64,000 nucleotides of DNA from Massilia sp. erpn. Lineage in GTDB: Bacteria; Pseudomonadota; Gammaproteobacteria; Burkholderiales; Burkholderiaceae_D. Within the stretch, counting starts at the first letter, position 1. Each line of letters begins with the position of its first letter. A program made the position numbers and the translations under genes. The DNA lies in the NCBI RefSeq assembly GCF_024400215.1, contig NZ_CP053748.1:744001-808000 (forward strand), read 5' to 3'. A model generated the notes under the pieces. It was given only the letters and a program-made list of their open reading frames with translations. It ran no database searches and had not been told where the DNA came from. Positions 44,441 to 51,455 of the stretch are shown here, one piece after another.

Positions 44441-44638
44441 TTAAGGAATTTGGATGCCGCAGGCTTGCAGACATCTCCAATAGTTCTCCTCGCAGGTTTC
44501 CTGATTGGCGTTGGGATTGCCGTTGCAATGGTTATGCTCGATATAGCAGATGCTGCAACGATCGTAGCTGGCGCTGGCCAGGGTCGAGGAGAGGGCGGCA
44601 ACGGCGGCAAATACGAACAGGGCAAGTTTTTTGTGCAT
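44441..44638 (-). CDS. Secreted six-cysteine hairpin peptide G (C-x2-C variant)
   Basis: A 65-residue precursor. Signal peptide MHKKLALFVFAAVAALSSTL-ASA (residues 1-23). The frame is C-x2-C-x6-C-x10-C-x6-C-x3-C: the first pair is CSIC rather than C-x3-C, as also in peptide S. The loop NGNPNANQET is Asn-rich, and the mature part holds several His and Trp residues. It follows gene H by 59 bases. Confidence 0.86.
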   Translation of the reverse strand: MHKKLALFVFAAVAALSSTLASASYDRCSICYIEHNHCNGNPNANQETCEENYWRCLQACGIQIP

Positions 44639-44697
44639 ATTTATCTCACGAGATGGAGTTGAAGAAACGAGGCGCGGCAAATGGCTGCAACGCCCCC

Positions 44698-44904
44698 TTA
44701 TTGGCCGATGGAACGGCAATAATTGATACAGCGGCTATAGTCCGCGAAGCAGTACGGGTAGCGTGGTTCCTGATCCACGCATTCGTTACGCGTAATCAGG
44801 CATTGCTCGCGGCATTCGCTCCAGGCGAGCGTGCCGGAGCCGCTCATGGCATATGACGCGCCGGCGGCACAGGTGAACAGGAAGAAGGCCAGTTTCTTGA
44901 ACAT
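44698..44904 (-). CDS. Secreted six-cysteine hairpin peptide H
   Basis: The longest intact member, 68 residues. Signal peptide MFKKLAFFLFTCAAGASYAM (cleavage uncertain, near residue 21), an eight-residue spacer, then C-x3-C-x6-C-x9-C-x6-C-x3-C. The CREQCLITRNEC and CINYC blocks make it a close paralogue of peptide A. It starts 46 bases after the LysR gene on the same strand, so both may share a transcript. A GAAAGGAAAAACG ribosome-binding site precedes the ATG. Confidence 0.87.
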   Translation of the reverse strand: MFKKLAFFLFTCAAGASYAMSGSGTLAWSECREQCLITRNECVDQEPRYPYCFADYSRCINYCRSIGQ

Positions 44905-44950
44905 CGTTTTTCCTTTCGTTGATGGTTGTATTACAAATCTTTGCCGCGAA

Positions 44951-45847
44951 TTACTCCATTCCCGGCATTTTTTGCAGCCACAGCTGCAACTGCTCGATAA
45001 ACATGCGCGCTCTGGCCGGCTGGTAGCGGCGCGACGGGTACAGCAGATGCAATTCCTGCGCCTCGCCCTGCCACTTTGGCATCACATGGCGCAGCTGGCG
45101 CGCCGCCACCAGGTCATGCACCAGCCATGCCGGGCAAAGCGCGATGCCGCTGCCCTGCAGCAGGCTGTCGCGGATGGCGAGCGCATTGTTGACGCGGTAG
45201 CGGCCTTGGGTCTGCACCGTTACCTCGCGTTCGCCATTCGTCAAAGCGATGGCGCTGCCGCCGCTCCACGCATAGCGGATATAGTTGTGCTGCGCCAGCT
45301 CCTGCGGCTGGCGCGGCGCCGGGTGGCGGCGCAGATACGCAGGCGATGCCACCAGCCAGCGTGGCGAACTGCCGACACGGCGTGCCACAGCGTTCTGCGG
45401 CAGGTCGCGCCCATGGCGCAGTACCACGTCCACCCCCTCCTCCACCATATCCACCATGCGGTCGTTCAGGATCAGCTCCACCTCCATGGCGGGATAGCGG
45501 CGCAGAAAATCCTGCACAAAGCCATTCAGGCTGAACTGTCCCAGCGCCACCGGCGCATTCACCCGCAGCAGGCCGGAACTGGCGGCGCCTTCGCCGCGCA
45601 CATCGGCCACGGCTTCAGCATATTCATCCAGCACGGCCTTGGCGCGCTCGTAAAAGCGCCGGCCCTGCGCCGTAGCGCTCAGGCTGGCCGTGCTGCGTTC
45701 CAGCAGGCGCACGCCAAGATCGTCCTCCAGCGCCGCCAGCACCTTGCTCACCGTGGGCTGGGTCGTATCCTGTTCGCGGGCAACCGCGGAAAAGCTGCCC
45801 AGCTCCACCGCCCTGACAAAGAAATACAGTGATCGTATTGCGTCCAT
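44951..45847 (-). CDS. LysR-family transcriptional regulator
   Basis: A 298-residue LysR regulator (start ATG 45847; a second ATG two codons upstream is possible). The HTH spans residues 1-60 (MDAIRSLYFFVRAVELGSFS, TTQPTVSKVLAALEDDLGVR). The effector domain matches the CrgA/DntR-like group (LRVNAPVALGQFSLNGFVQDF). It lies inside the peptide cluster and is followed on the same strand by peptides H and G. Control of the cluster is an inference from position. Its target genes cannot be told from sequence. Confidence 0.88.
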   Translation of the reverse strand: MDAIRSLYFFVRAVELGSFSAVAREQDTTQPTVSKVLAALEDDLGVRLLERSTASLSATAQGRRFYERAKAVLDEYAEAVADVRGEGAASSGLLRVNAPVALGQFSLNGFVQDFLRRYPAMEVELILNDRMVDMVEEGVDVVLRHGRDLPQNAVARRVGSSPRWLVASPAYLRRHPAPRQPQELAQHNYIRYAWSGGSAIALTNGEREVTVQTQGRYRVNNALAIRDSLLQGSGIALCPAWLVHDLVAARQLRHVMPKWQGEAQELHLLYPSRRYQPARARMFIEQLQLWLQKMPGME

Positions 45848-46029
45848 AACCATCCATCATTCGTTTTTGGAATGATAACAGCCATGGACACGGCTGCTTT
45901 CCAGTTCCGGCCATTCCTTAAAGCTGGCACCTTGCCTTCAAAGGGGCCGGAATTGAGGCGCGCGGCGTGTGGCAAAGCTCGCGGCACGCACGCCATTCGG
46001 CATTTGGCTAAGCGCGATGCCGCCCTGCC

Positions 46030-46224
46030 TTAGTGCTGCGGGTATGTGCAATCGCGGTAGCACTCGAGCAGGATGGCACGGCACTCCGCCGCATCATCGC
46101 CGGCACTGATGCAGGCACGGTAGTCGATGTAGCACTGGGCCCGGCAATCGGGACGGGCGGTGGCAAGCGATGCCGACAGGGCGGCGGCAGCGGCAAACAT
46201 AAACAAGGCCAATTTTTTGAACAT
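46030..46224 (-). CDS. Secreted six-cysteine hairpin peptide I
   Basis: A 64-residue precursor. Signal peptide MFKKLALFMFAAAAALSASL-ATA (1-23). Frame C-x3-C-x6-C-x9-C-x6-C-x3-C. It shares CRAQC / CYIDYRAC and CYRDCTYP patterns with peptide E (CLAQC, CNRDCRYP). The pair J-I here mirrors F-E at 43.6-44.06 kb, suggesting pairwise duplication. AAGGAGAATCCC precedes the ATG. Confidence 0.87.
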   Translation of the reverse strand: MFKKLALFMFAAAAALSASLATARPDCRAQCYIDYRACISAGDDAAECRAILLECYRDCTYPQH

Positions 46225-46245
46225 GGGATTCTCCTTGGGCCAGGT

Positions 46246-46428
46246 TCAGACACCGAAATCGCAGCGGTCGACGCAGTTGCGGTACTCCATGCTGCACAAG
46301 CCAGGTGGTTTGCCGTGCGCATTGCAGAAGGCGAACTTCTCGGCGCATTGTCCTTCGCAGGAGCCTGCGGCGATGGCATAGGATGCGCTCAATCCCAGAG
46401 CAAAAATGAAAGCAATTTTCTTCAGCAT
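46246..46428 (-). CDS. Secreted six-cysteine hairpin peptide J
   Basis: A 60-residue precursor. Signal peptide MLKKIAFIFALGLSASYAIA (1-21), then C-x3-C-x6-C-x9-C-x6-C-x3-C with GKPPG in the loop. The gap to peptide I is 21 bases. The promoter of the J-I pair is not obvious; the 165-base gap to the divergent SGNH gene contains a GGCGC / GCGCC repeat but no clear -35/-10. Confidence 0.86.
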   Translation of the reverse strand: MLKKIAFIFALGLSASYAIAAGSCEGQCAEKFAFCNAHGKPPGLCSMEYRNCVDRCDFGV

Positions 46429-46593
46429 TGGATTTCCTTTTTTAATATGGACACCGAGGCTTTCTGGATGGCGCCTGTCCTTTAGCGCCACCCATTCCAA
46501 ATGAGAATAGGCCTTAGTCGTTTACGCCGTCTTCTCGCATGAAACCATGTTAGCTAAGCTTCCCTTGTCCTTGTTTACTACGGAGAAAGCTTC

Positions 46594-47889
46594 ATGTTTC
46601 TGTCCCGACCACTCACTACCGCCGCCATGCTGGCGGCACTTGCCATTCCGCTGCACCACGCCGCCGCCGCGGAGACGCAATGGCAGACCAGCTGGTACAG
46701 CGCCGCGCATCCCGCCTGGGATGCCGATTTCATCCTGCCGACCAATATGCCGGCCCAGTTGCAGCAGCAAACCGTACGCGAAGTGCTGCGTCTCAGCAGC
46801 GGCGGCGCCCAGTTGCGCGTTACCTTCTCCAACCGCTACGGCAGCACGCCGCTGGTGATCGGCGCCGCACAGGTTGCGCGCACAGCAGGCAGCGACAGCG
46901 ATGCGCAAGCTGCCACCTCCGCCATCGACGCCACCAGCAGCCGCGCCTTGAGCTTCGGCGGCCAGCCTGGCGTGACCGTGGCGCCCGGCGCCGTCGCCAC
47001 CAGCGATCCCCTGCCCTACCCGGTACAAGCCTTGCAACGCCTCAGCGTTTCCGCCTGGCTGCCACAGGCCGCGCCGCTCAGCACCTTCCACTGGGGCGCG
47101 CAGCAGACCGGCTTTATCGCCACCGGCAACCTCGCCGGCGCCGCCGCCCTGCCCGGCAGCCTGCCGCTGCAAGGACGCACCTTCCTGAATTCCGTCCAGG
47201 TGGATGGCCCGGCACATGCCGCCTTCACCATCGTCACCCTGGGCGACTCCATCACCGACGGCAATGGCTCCACGCCCGACCGCAACCGCCGCTGGCCCGA
47301 CTACCTCGCCGCACGCCTGGCGCAGCAGGGCATTCCAGCCGGCGTGGCGAATGCCGGCATTTCCGGCGCCCGCCTGCTGAGCGATGGCATGGGCATCAAA
47401 GCCGCCGATCGCCTGCAGTACGATGTGCTCGACCAGCCCCACGCCGGCGCCCTCGTCCTCATGCTCGGCACCAACGATATCGGCTGGCCCGGCAGCGCTC
47501 TGGCGCCCAAGGAGGCAGCCATGACGGCTGAGCGCCTCATCGCCGGCTACCGCGCCCTTATCGAGCGCGCCCGCCAGCGCCAGCTGCGCGTCATCGGCGC
47601 CACGCTGCCGCCATTCGCCGGAGCGCTGAGCGGCACGCCGATCACCGGTTACGATTCGCCGGCCAAGGATGCCTTGCGGCGCCAGGTCAACGACTGGATC
47701 CGCCACAGCGGCGCCTTCGATGCCGTGGCCGATTTCGACGCCGTGCTGCGCGATCCCGCCCACCCTGAGCGCCTGTTGCCCGCCTACGATTCCGGCGACC
47801 ATCTGCATCCCAACGATGCCGGCTTCCAGGCCATGGCCAATGCCATCGATCTGCCAGCCTTGTTCAAAAACTCCGCACTATCCCGCTAA
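46594..47889 (+). CDS. Secreted SGNH/GDSL hydrolase
   Basis: A 431-residue exported esterase-type hydrolase. Signal peptide residues 1-26 (ending HHAAAA). The N-terminal 190 residues are a beta-rich domain common in this subgroup; the SGNH domain begins at TLGDSITDGNG (nucleophile Ser about residue 218), with GTNDIGWPG (Asn block) and GDHLHPNDAGF (catalytic Asp and His, about residue 402). Likely acts on ester bonds of carbohydrates or lipids outside the cytoplasm. It is the only plus-strand gene inside the peptide cluster and ends at a shared terminator. Confidence 0.88.
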   Translation: MFLSRPLTTAAMLAALAIPLHHAAAAETQWQTSWYSAAHPAWDADFILPTNMPAQLQQQTVREVLRLSSGGAQLRVTFSNRYGSTPLVIGAAQVARTAGSDSDAQAATSAIDATSSRALSFGGQPGVTVAPGAVATSDPLPYPVQALQRLSVSAWLPQAAPLSTFHWGAQQTGFIATGNLAGAAALPGSLPLQGRTFLNSVQVDGPAHAAFTIVTLGDSITDGNGSTPDRNRRWPDYLAARLAQQGIPAGVANAGISGARLLSDGMGIKAADRLQYDVLDQPHAGALVLMLGTNDIGWPGSALAPKEAAMTAERLIAGYRALIERARQRQLRVIGATLPPFAGALSGTPITGYDSPAKDALRRQVNDWIRHSGAFDAVADFDAVLRDPAHPERLLPAYDSGDHLHPNDAGFQAMANAIDLPALFKNSALSR

Positions 47890-47895
47890 AGACAA

Positions 47896-47921
47896 GGGGC
47901 GCCGTTCACGAACGGCGCCCC
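47896..47921. terminator. Strong hairpin between SGNH and peptide K genes
   Basis: Perfect 12-bp stem GGGGCGCCGTTC / GAACGGCGCCCC, followed on the plus strand by GCTTTCATTT. It lies between convergent genes and can end both transcripts. Confidence 0.85.
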
Positions 47922-47929
47922 GCTTTCAT

Positions 47930-48133
47930 TTAAGGATATTTCACCGCGCACTGCGCGCGGCAGCGATCCAGCTCGCGCATACAGGCTTGCGAGCCCGGAC
48001 GCTGCGGCGTTTGCCGGCACATTTCCCAGCTCGCTTCGCAGCTGTCGACGCACAGCTCATAACCCAGATTGGCGGAAGCGTAGGACGTTCCCAGACCCAG
48101 CGCAAAGACAAAGAAAGCGATTTTCTTCAACAC
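47930..48133 (-). CDS. Secreted six-cysteine hairpin peptide K
   Basis: A 67-residue precursor with a GTG start at 48133, backed by AAAGGGGCAG six bases upstream and by the family signal (LKKIAFFVFALGLGTSYASA). Frame C-x3-C-x6-C-x11-C-x6-C-x3-C, with EASWEM between Cys2 and Cys3. Peptide O shares ASWE and the x11 loop, so K and O are equivalent copies. It follows L by 16 bases, as the last gene of the glutaredoxin-L-K unit. Confidence 0.87.
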   Translation of the reverse strand: MLKKIAFFVFALGLGTSYASANLGYELCVDSCEASWEMCRQTPQRPGSQACMRELDRCRAQCAVKYP

Positions 48134-48149
48134 AAACTGCCCCTTTCGC

Positions 48150-48338
48150 TTAGTTGGCTTTGCAGTACGACATGCACTGCTTGTAGTTGCGCAGGCAGGT
48201 CGGTGGTTTAGGCCAGCCGTTATCCAGGCAGGCCTGGTAAAAATCGAAGCAATTGCTCTCGCAATCCTCGTCGGCTGCGAATGCAAAACCGCTGCCCATC
48301 GCCATCGCAAAAATGAAGAAGCCGAGTTTTTTCAACAT
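48150..48338 (-). CDS. Secreted six-cysteine hairpin peptide L (PKPP type)
   Basis: A 62-residue precursor. Signal peptide MLKKLGFFIFAMAMGSGFAF-A (1-21). Frame C-x3-C-x6-C-x10-C-x6-C-x3-C; loop DNGWPKPPT. Near-identical in layout to P and F. AGGAGATAAACAAT before the ATG is a good ribosome-binding site. It lies downstream of the intact glutaredoxin gene and the structured RNA. Confidence 0.88.
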   Translation of the reverse strand: MLKKLGFFIFAMAMGSGFAFAADEDCESNCFDFYQACLDNGWPKPPTCLRNYKQCMSYCKAN

Positions 48339-48362
48339 ATTGTTTATCTCCTAGTAAAAATG

Positions 48363-48406
48363 CGGACGGCAGGACTCCCGCAGTGCCAGACCGTCCGGTA
48401 TCTGGC
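48363..48406 (-). promoter_or_regulatory. Structured intercistronic RNA, copy 2
   Basis: Minus-strand RNA contains stem GCCAGA / TCTGGC closing a loop with CGGACGG, and a downstream CCGTCCG that can pair with that loop. The pairs are mutually exclusive or pseudoknotted. Conserved in place and core sequence with copies 1 and 3. It lies between the glutaredoxin and peptide L. Confidence 0.65.
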
Positions 48407-48431
48407 GCTGTTTTCTGAAGCGACGATGGGA

Positions 48432-48818
48432 TTAGTTAGCGAACTTCTTCAGTGCATCCTCGACGGCTGCCTGGTTGAAGCCTTCGATGCGGCGGTTGCC
48501 GATGAGGATCATGGGTACGCCGCCGCCGCCCAGTTGCGCGAATTCCTTCTTGGCCTTCTCGGACTGGTCGACATAGAGGTCGGCGAAAGCGATATTGTGT
48601 TCCTTCAGGTAGGCGCGGGTCTTGATGCAGAAGGGACAGGTTTCCGTGCCATACACCACCACCTTGGTCGTGGTGTCGGGGAAGTAGGCAGCGTAGTTGC
48701 CCTCGACGTAAGGCTTTTTGAACATGGCCGGCAGCTTGGCGACTGCCAGCCCCGCCCCCAGTCCTGCCGCCAGAATCACCACATATGCCGCTGCCGTTTT
48801 CAGTTTTTCACCGATCAT
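48432..48818 (-). CDS. Membrane-anchored periplasmic glutaredoxin 1
   Basis: A 128-residue protein: basic start (MIGEKLK), one membrane helix (about residues 8-29), a short linker with FKKPYVEGNYAAYFPD, then a glutaredoxin domain with active site CPFC (Cys61, Cys64), cis-proline in GGVPMIL (Pro102) and GNRRIEGF. The positive N-terminus predicts the domain faces the periplasm. It heads the L-K peptide unit. The likely task is disulfide exchange on the six-cysteine peptides; this is inferred from co-location. Confidence 0.9.
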   Translation of the reverse strand: MIGEKLKTAAAYVVILAAGLGAGLAVAKLPAMFKKPYVEGNYAAYFPDTTTKVVVYGTETCPFCIKTRAYLKEHNIAFADLYVDQSEKAKKEFAQLGGGGVPMILIGNRRIEGFNQAAVEDALKKFAN

Positions 48819-48923
48819 TGGTTTACCTCTAGTCCTGAACAAAAAAATAAAAACAGGAAGCCACGCCGCAGGTCATGTCAGACCCGCAGCCTTAAAATTG
48901 GCTATCAAAAGAAAACTAAGCGC

Positions 48924-49004
48924 CTATATGGCAGGGAGGCAAGCGGTAGTGCAGGAAGTGCTCGAACCCAGCGCGGGTGCAAAGAAGGAAAATTTTTTTA
49001 GCAT
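48924..49004 (-). pseudogene. Truncated peptide-family gene
   Basis: Reads MLKKFSFFAPALGSSTSCTT, then ACLPAI and a stop: a family-like signal start and a single C-x3-C, then termination. No in-frame continuation with the family frame was found past the stop. It lies between promoter copy 2 and glutaredoxin 1. It may still give a 26-residue peptide. Confidence 0.6.
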
Positions 49005-49120
49005 TTTTGTCTCGTATTGTGAATTATCCACGGCGATAGCTGCATTGCACCTCACCGTTTTAACACCACTTATTTCCATTCCGACGACATTTTATATTTG
49101 GCAATAATTTCGCCAAGGCC

Positions 49121-49212
49121 ACAATAAAACAGCGAAAATGCCGTGTCAAGAAATTCATGAGAATACAAGAAAAACTCATGAAAAATACGACGCTATTAAT
49201 TTAATAGTAATT
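49121..49212 (-). promoter_or_regulatory. Conserved promoter copy 2 with upstream element
   Basis: Minus strand: -35 TTGACA (49149-49144), 17-base spacer, -10 TATTGT (49126-49121); upstream AATTACTATTAAATTAATAG element (49212-49191). The first 90 transcribed bases match those after promoter copy 3 almost base for base (TTGGCGAAA...TATTGCCAAATATAAAA). It drives the truncated peptide, glutaredoxin 1, L and K. Confidence 0.82.
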
Positions 49213-49236
49213 ACATCGTATGGCTTGAAGAAGCAC

Positions 49237-49274
49237 GGGACCAGCCTTTCCGCTGGCGCGGAAAGGCTGGTCCC
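49237..49274 (-). terminator. Strong hairpin after peptides P-O
   Basis: Perfect 15-bp stem GGGACCAGCCTTTCC / GGAAAGGCTGGTCCC with an 8-base loop, 24 bases past the stop of peptide O and just ahead of promoter copy 2. It isolates the two units. The U-run is weak. Confidence 0.8.
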
Positions 49275-49297
49275 GGCTCGCGGCAAGCTATTGGTGC

Positions 49298-49501
49298 TTA
49301 GCCATAAATCAGCCTGCAATTGTGGTTGCAACGCTGCATCTCATTGAAACAGGCCTTGGGATCGAGCCAAGTCGGATTCGAGCGGCAGTTTTCCCAGCTT
49401 GCGCCGCAATCGTCGAGGCACAGCATATATTCCTGGCTGGATGCAGCGTAGGCCGTCCCCAGACCCAGGGCAAAAACAAAGAAAGCGATTTTTTTCAGCA
49501 T
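49298..49501 (-). CDS. Secreted six-cysteine hairpin peptide O
   Basis: A 67-residue precursor. Signal peptide MLKKIAFFVFALGLGTAYAA (near residue 20). Frame C-x3-C-x6-C-x11-C-x6-C-x3-C. GASWEN and the x11 loop tie it to K, whose signal is also near-identical. The mature loops otherwise differ at most positions. It follows P by 16 bases, the same spacing as L-K. Confidence 0.88.
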   Translation of the reverse strand: MLKKIAFFVFALGLGTAYAASSQEYMLCLDDCGASWENCRSNPTWLDPKACFNEMQRCNHNCRLIYG

Positions 49502-49517
49502 AGCCCTCTTCTCCCGC

Positions 49518-49703
49518 TTAAGGTTCGCAATGAGTCTGGCAGTACTGGTAATTGCGCAGGCAGACGGCAGGTTTCGTCACGCCGTTTTCCAGGCAAGCCT
49601 GGTAAGTTTCGAAGCAGTCACCAGTGCAGATGCCACCGGCAGCCAGCGCAAAGCCGCTGCCCAGTGCCATTGCAAAAACGAAGAAACCAAGTTTTTTCAG
49701 CAT
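49518..49703 (-). CDS. Secreted six-cysteine hairpin peptide P (PKP type)
   Basis: A 61-residue precursor. Signal peptide MLKKLGFFVFAMALGSGFAL-A (1-21), nearly the same as in L. Frame C-x3-C-x6-C-x10-C-x6-C-x3-C; loop ENGVTKPAV. It follows the structured RNA copy 3 and a glutaredoxin stub. The P-O pair is the duplicate of L-K. Confidence 0.88.
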   Translation of the reverse strand: MLKKLGFFVFAMALGSGFALAAGGICTGDCFETYQACLENGVTKPAVCLRNYQYCQTHCEP

Positions 49704-49726
49704 AAGACCATTTCCTTGAGAAAGTA

Positions 49727-49770
49727 CGGACGATAAAGGTCCCAGCGCCAGACTGTCCGGGATCTGGCGC
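49727..49770 (-). promoter_or_regulatory. Structured intercistronic RNA, copy 3
   Basis: Stem GCGCCAGA / TCTGGCGC around a CGGACAG-containing loop, with a following CGTCCG complementary to CGGAC. Loop and stem differ from copy 2 at several bases but pairing is kept, which supports selection on the RNA structure. Confidence 0.65.
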
Positions 49771-49794
49771 CTATTTCTGAAACAATGGGATATG

Positions 49795-49830
49795 TTACTT
49801 AGCAAGCTTCTTCAGCTTCGGCGCAAAATT
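49795..49830 (-). pseudogene. C-terminal stub of a glutaredoxin gene (locus 3)
   Basis: Reads ENFAPKLKKLAK then stop, preceded by an in-frame stop. KLKKLAK aligns with ALKKFAN, the end of glutaredoxin 1, and what follows (spacer and structured RNA) matches the region after glutaredoxin 1. On the 5' side the sequence matches the region at the start of the truncated peptide gene (GTAAGAAAATTTT versus GCTAAAAAAATTTT), so an internal deletion joined the two. Confidence 0.6.
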
Positions 49831-49956
49831 TTCTTACAAAGGTTTGCCCCGAATTCCGAATTAACAACGACGGCATCTCATGCTGCGACACCGTTTAAAC
49901 ATCACTTATTTTGCTTCCAGCGATATTTTATATTTGGCAATAGTTTCGCCAAAGCC

Positions 49957-50042
49957 ACGATAAATCAGCAAAAATCCCATGTCAAGAAATTCATGCAAGT
50001 TTATCGAGTTTGCATAAAAACAATTAACTATTAATTTAATAG
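49957..50042 (-). promoter_or_regulatory. Conserved promoter copy 3 with upstream palindrome
   Basis: Minus strand: -35 TTGACA (49985-49980), 17-base spacer, -10 TATCGT (49962-49957). Upstream is the perfect palindrome CTATTAAATTAATAG (50042-50028), and CATG-N10-CATG overlaps the -35. It drives P and O through the deleted glutaredoxin region. The roughly 250 bases between here and P hold only the leader, the stub and the structured RNA. Confidence 0.82.
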
Positions 50043-50059
50043 TAATTATTTGAAATGCG

Positions 50060-50812
50060 CTATTCGCCGAAAAGACGGGCCATGCCGCGCGCGGTGGCCT
50101 GGCGCGACCAAGGCAGCGGATAGGCATCCAGCAAGGCGCCGCCGCCCTCCCCGGCCGCCAGCTTGCGGTAGAAGCTGACCATGGCGCTGGCGGGCCAGCC
50201 GGCACGGTGGGCCAGCACCATGCCCAATTGGTCGGCTTCGCGTTCCTGCAGATGGCCGAGGGAGGACAGGCGCAGCTGCAGGCCAAGATCGGAGTCGAGC
50301 CGTTCCAGCATCACGTCCGGCGGCAGGGCATAGGGACGGACCAGCAGCAAGGCTTCGGACAGGGTTTCGCGGTGGTGCTCGGCCACGGCATGCGCGATCT
50401 CATGGCCCAGCAAGGTCGCCAGCTCGCCGTCATCCAGCATCAGGCGGCCGACGAAAGCAGCGCCGACCAGGATCTTGCCACCGGCCAGGCACATGGCGTC
50501 GACCTCGGGGGCGCTGGTCACGTGGAACTCCCAGTCCCATTGCGCGCTTTCCGGCTTCAGTTCGGCCGCCGCCTGCAGCAAGCCGGCGCCGATCGCCTGC
50601 AGGCGCAGCAGCAGCGGACGGTCTTCATCCAGACGGCCTTGCGCCGCCAGCTCGACCACCTGGCTGATATAGCGGTCTTCCATCGCCAGCGCCACTTCCT
50701 CGGATGCGTAGCGCAGCTCCTGCCAGCGGCCGGAATCGGGCACCTGTCCGCGCGCTCCCGTGCATAACGCCAGCGCCAGGCAGAATGCCGGCAGCGGTGC
50801 GACGATCTTCAT
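50060..50812 (-). CDS. Secreted M48-family metallopeptidase
   Basis: A 250-residue exported zinc peptidase. Signal peptide residues 1-22 (ending CTGARG). The zinc motif HEIAH is at residues 137-141, and the third ligand Glu192 is in EREADQLG. The fold is the short soluble M48 form (as in BepA/LoiP-like enzymes), without TPR repeats. It lies between two peptide units on the same strand. A role in peptide maturation or quality control is possible but only inferred. A palindromic operator lies just upstream. Confidence 0.88.
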   Translation of the reverse strand: MKIVAPLPAFCLALALCTGARGQVPDSGRWQELRYASEEVALAMEDRYISQVVELAAQGRLDEDRPLLLRLQAIGAGLLQAAAELKPESAQWDWEFHVTSAPEVDAMCLAGGKILVGAAFVGRLMLDDGELATLLGHEIAHAVAEHHRETLSEALLLVRPYALPPDVMLERLDSDLGLQLRLSSLGHLQEREADQLGMVLAHRAGWPASAMVSFYRKLAAGEGGGALLDAYPLPWSRQATARGMARLFGE

Positions 50813-50821
50813 GGCCGCCTA

Positions 50822-50840
50822 GATATAAACTGTTTATATC
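50822..50840 (-). promoter_or_regulatory. Perfect palindromic operator before the M48 gene
   Basis: GATATAAACAGTTTATATC, a 9-1-9 perfect inverted repeat, 10 bases upstream of the peptidase start codon. TATATT and TATAAA within or beside it could act as -10 boxes, so a bound repressor would block transcription or translation. Confidence 0.65.
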
Positions 50841-50884
50841 AATATAGCCAGCACCGGGCGGCATGCAAGGAATGGTGCTGAAAA

Positions 50885-50913
50885 ACAAAACGCCGCGGAA
50901 GGCGGCGTTTTGT
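50885..50913 (-). terminator. Terminator of the glutaredoxin 2-S-R-Q unit
   Basis: 12-bp stem ACAAAACGCCGC / GCGGCGTTTTGT with a 5-base loop, 40 bases past the stop of peptide Q. Confidence 0.8.
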
Positions 50914-50952
50914 TCTGATGCGGCGGCTCGACAGGCCGCCGCGCAATCGGGA

Positions 50953-51141
50953 TTACAGGCCTTCGCAGCTCATCAGGCAAACACCCAGCTCGCCGCCGCA
51001 ATCGTCGCTCAGGCCTTTCCACTGGCAGTAGTTGTAGATGTTATTGCAGTTCTGCTCGCAGCGCTCGAAAGCGCTGCCGCCGCTGGCCAGTGCGGAGAAG
51101 GAGCAGGCGGCTGCGAACAAGAAGATACCCAGTTTTTTCAT
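50953..51141 (-). CDS. Secreted six-cysteine hairpin peptide Q
   Basis: A 62-residue precursor. Signal peptide MKKLGIFLFAAACSFSALA (1-19), one residue shorter at the N-terminus than the others. Frame C-x3-C-x6-C-x8-C-x6-C-x3-C. The mature part is acidic and Asn/Gly-rich (CEQNCNNIYNYC). Last peptide gene of the unit driven by promoter copy 4, followed by a terminator. Confidence 0.86.
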   Translation of the reverse strand: MKKLGIFLFAAACSFSALASGGSAFERCEQNCNNIYNYCQWKGLSDDCGGELGVCLMSCEGL

Positions 51142-51263
51142 GATCTTTTTTTTCCATCCGGGACATAGTTATGGCCGCAACGCCGCTGTCCCTTGCACGG
51201 CGTACAGCAAATATTTAGCTGCTTAAGATAAATACGGCGGGACTGTCGCTTGCAGCATCCGCC

Positions 51264-51455
51264 TTAACGGCAGCTGCGGCGGCACATGGTGTACGCGAAG
51301 TCGCACATATACGCTTCGTAAACACCGTCCTCCAGACAGCTCGTGTGGGTATCGCTGCAGCGCTGCAGGCAGGTTTCACGATCGGCGGCGCCGGCGAACG
51401 ATGCGGACAGCGCGGCCGCGGCGGCAAATACGAAGAGCAGAACTTTCTTGTGCAT
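51264..51455 (-). CDS. Secreted six-cysteine hairpin peptide R
   Basis: A 63-residue precursor. Signal peptide MHKKVLLFVFAAAAALSASF-AGA (1-23), like that of G in starting MHKK. Frame C-x3-C-x6-C-x10-C-x6-C-x3-C, ending CRRSCR, so the C-terminus is basic. It follows S by 138 bases; the gap includes a stem ATGGCCTG / CAGGCCAT. Confidence 0.87.
   Translation of the reverse strand: MHKKVLLFVFAAAAALSASFAGAADRETCLQRCSDTHTSCLEDGVYEAYMCDFAYTMCRRSCR

Noticed and set aside
44951..45847. Plus-strand frame of about 330 codons opposite the LysR gene
   Set aside because: The LysR frame has a full HTH and effector domain; the other strand shows no domain.
46522..47808. Minus-strand 428-codon frame opposite the SGNH hydrolase
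   Set aside because: The SGNH frame has a signal peptide and all catalytic blocks; the antisense frame is low-complexity shadow.
47896..49274. Repeated hairpins as a CRISPR array
   Set aside because: The hairpins differ from each other, are irregularly spaced, and lie at transcript ends or between cistrons.
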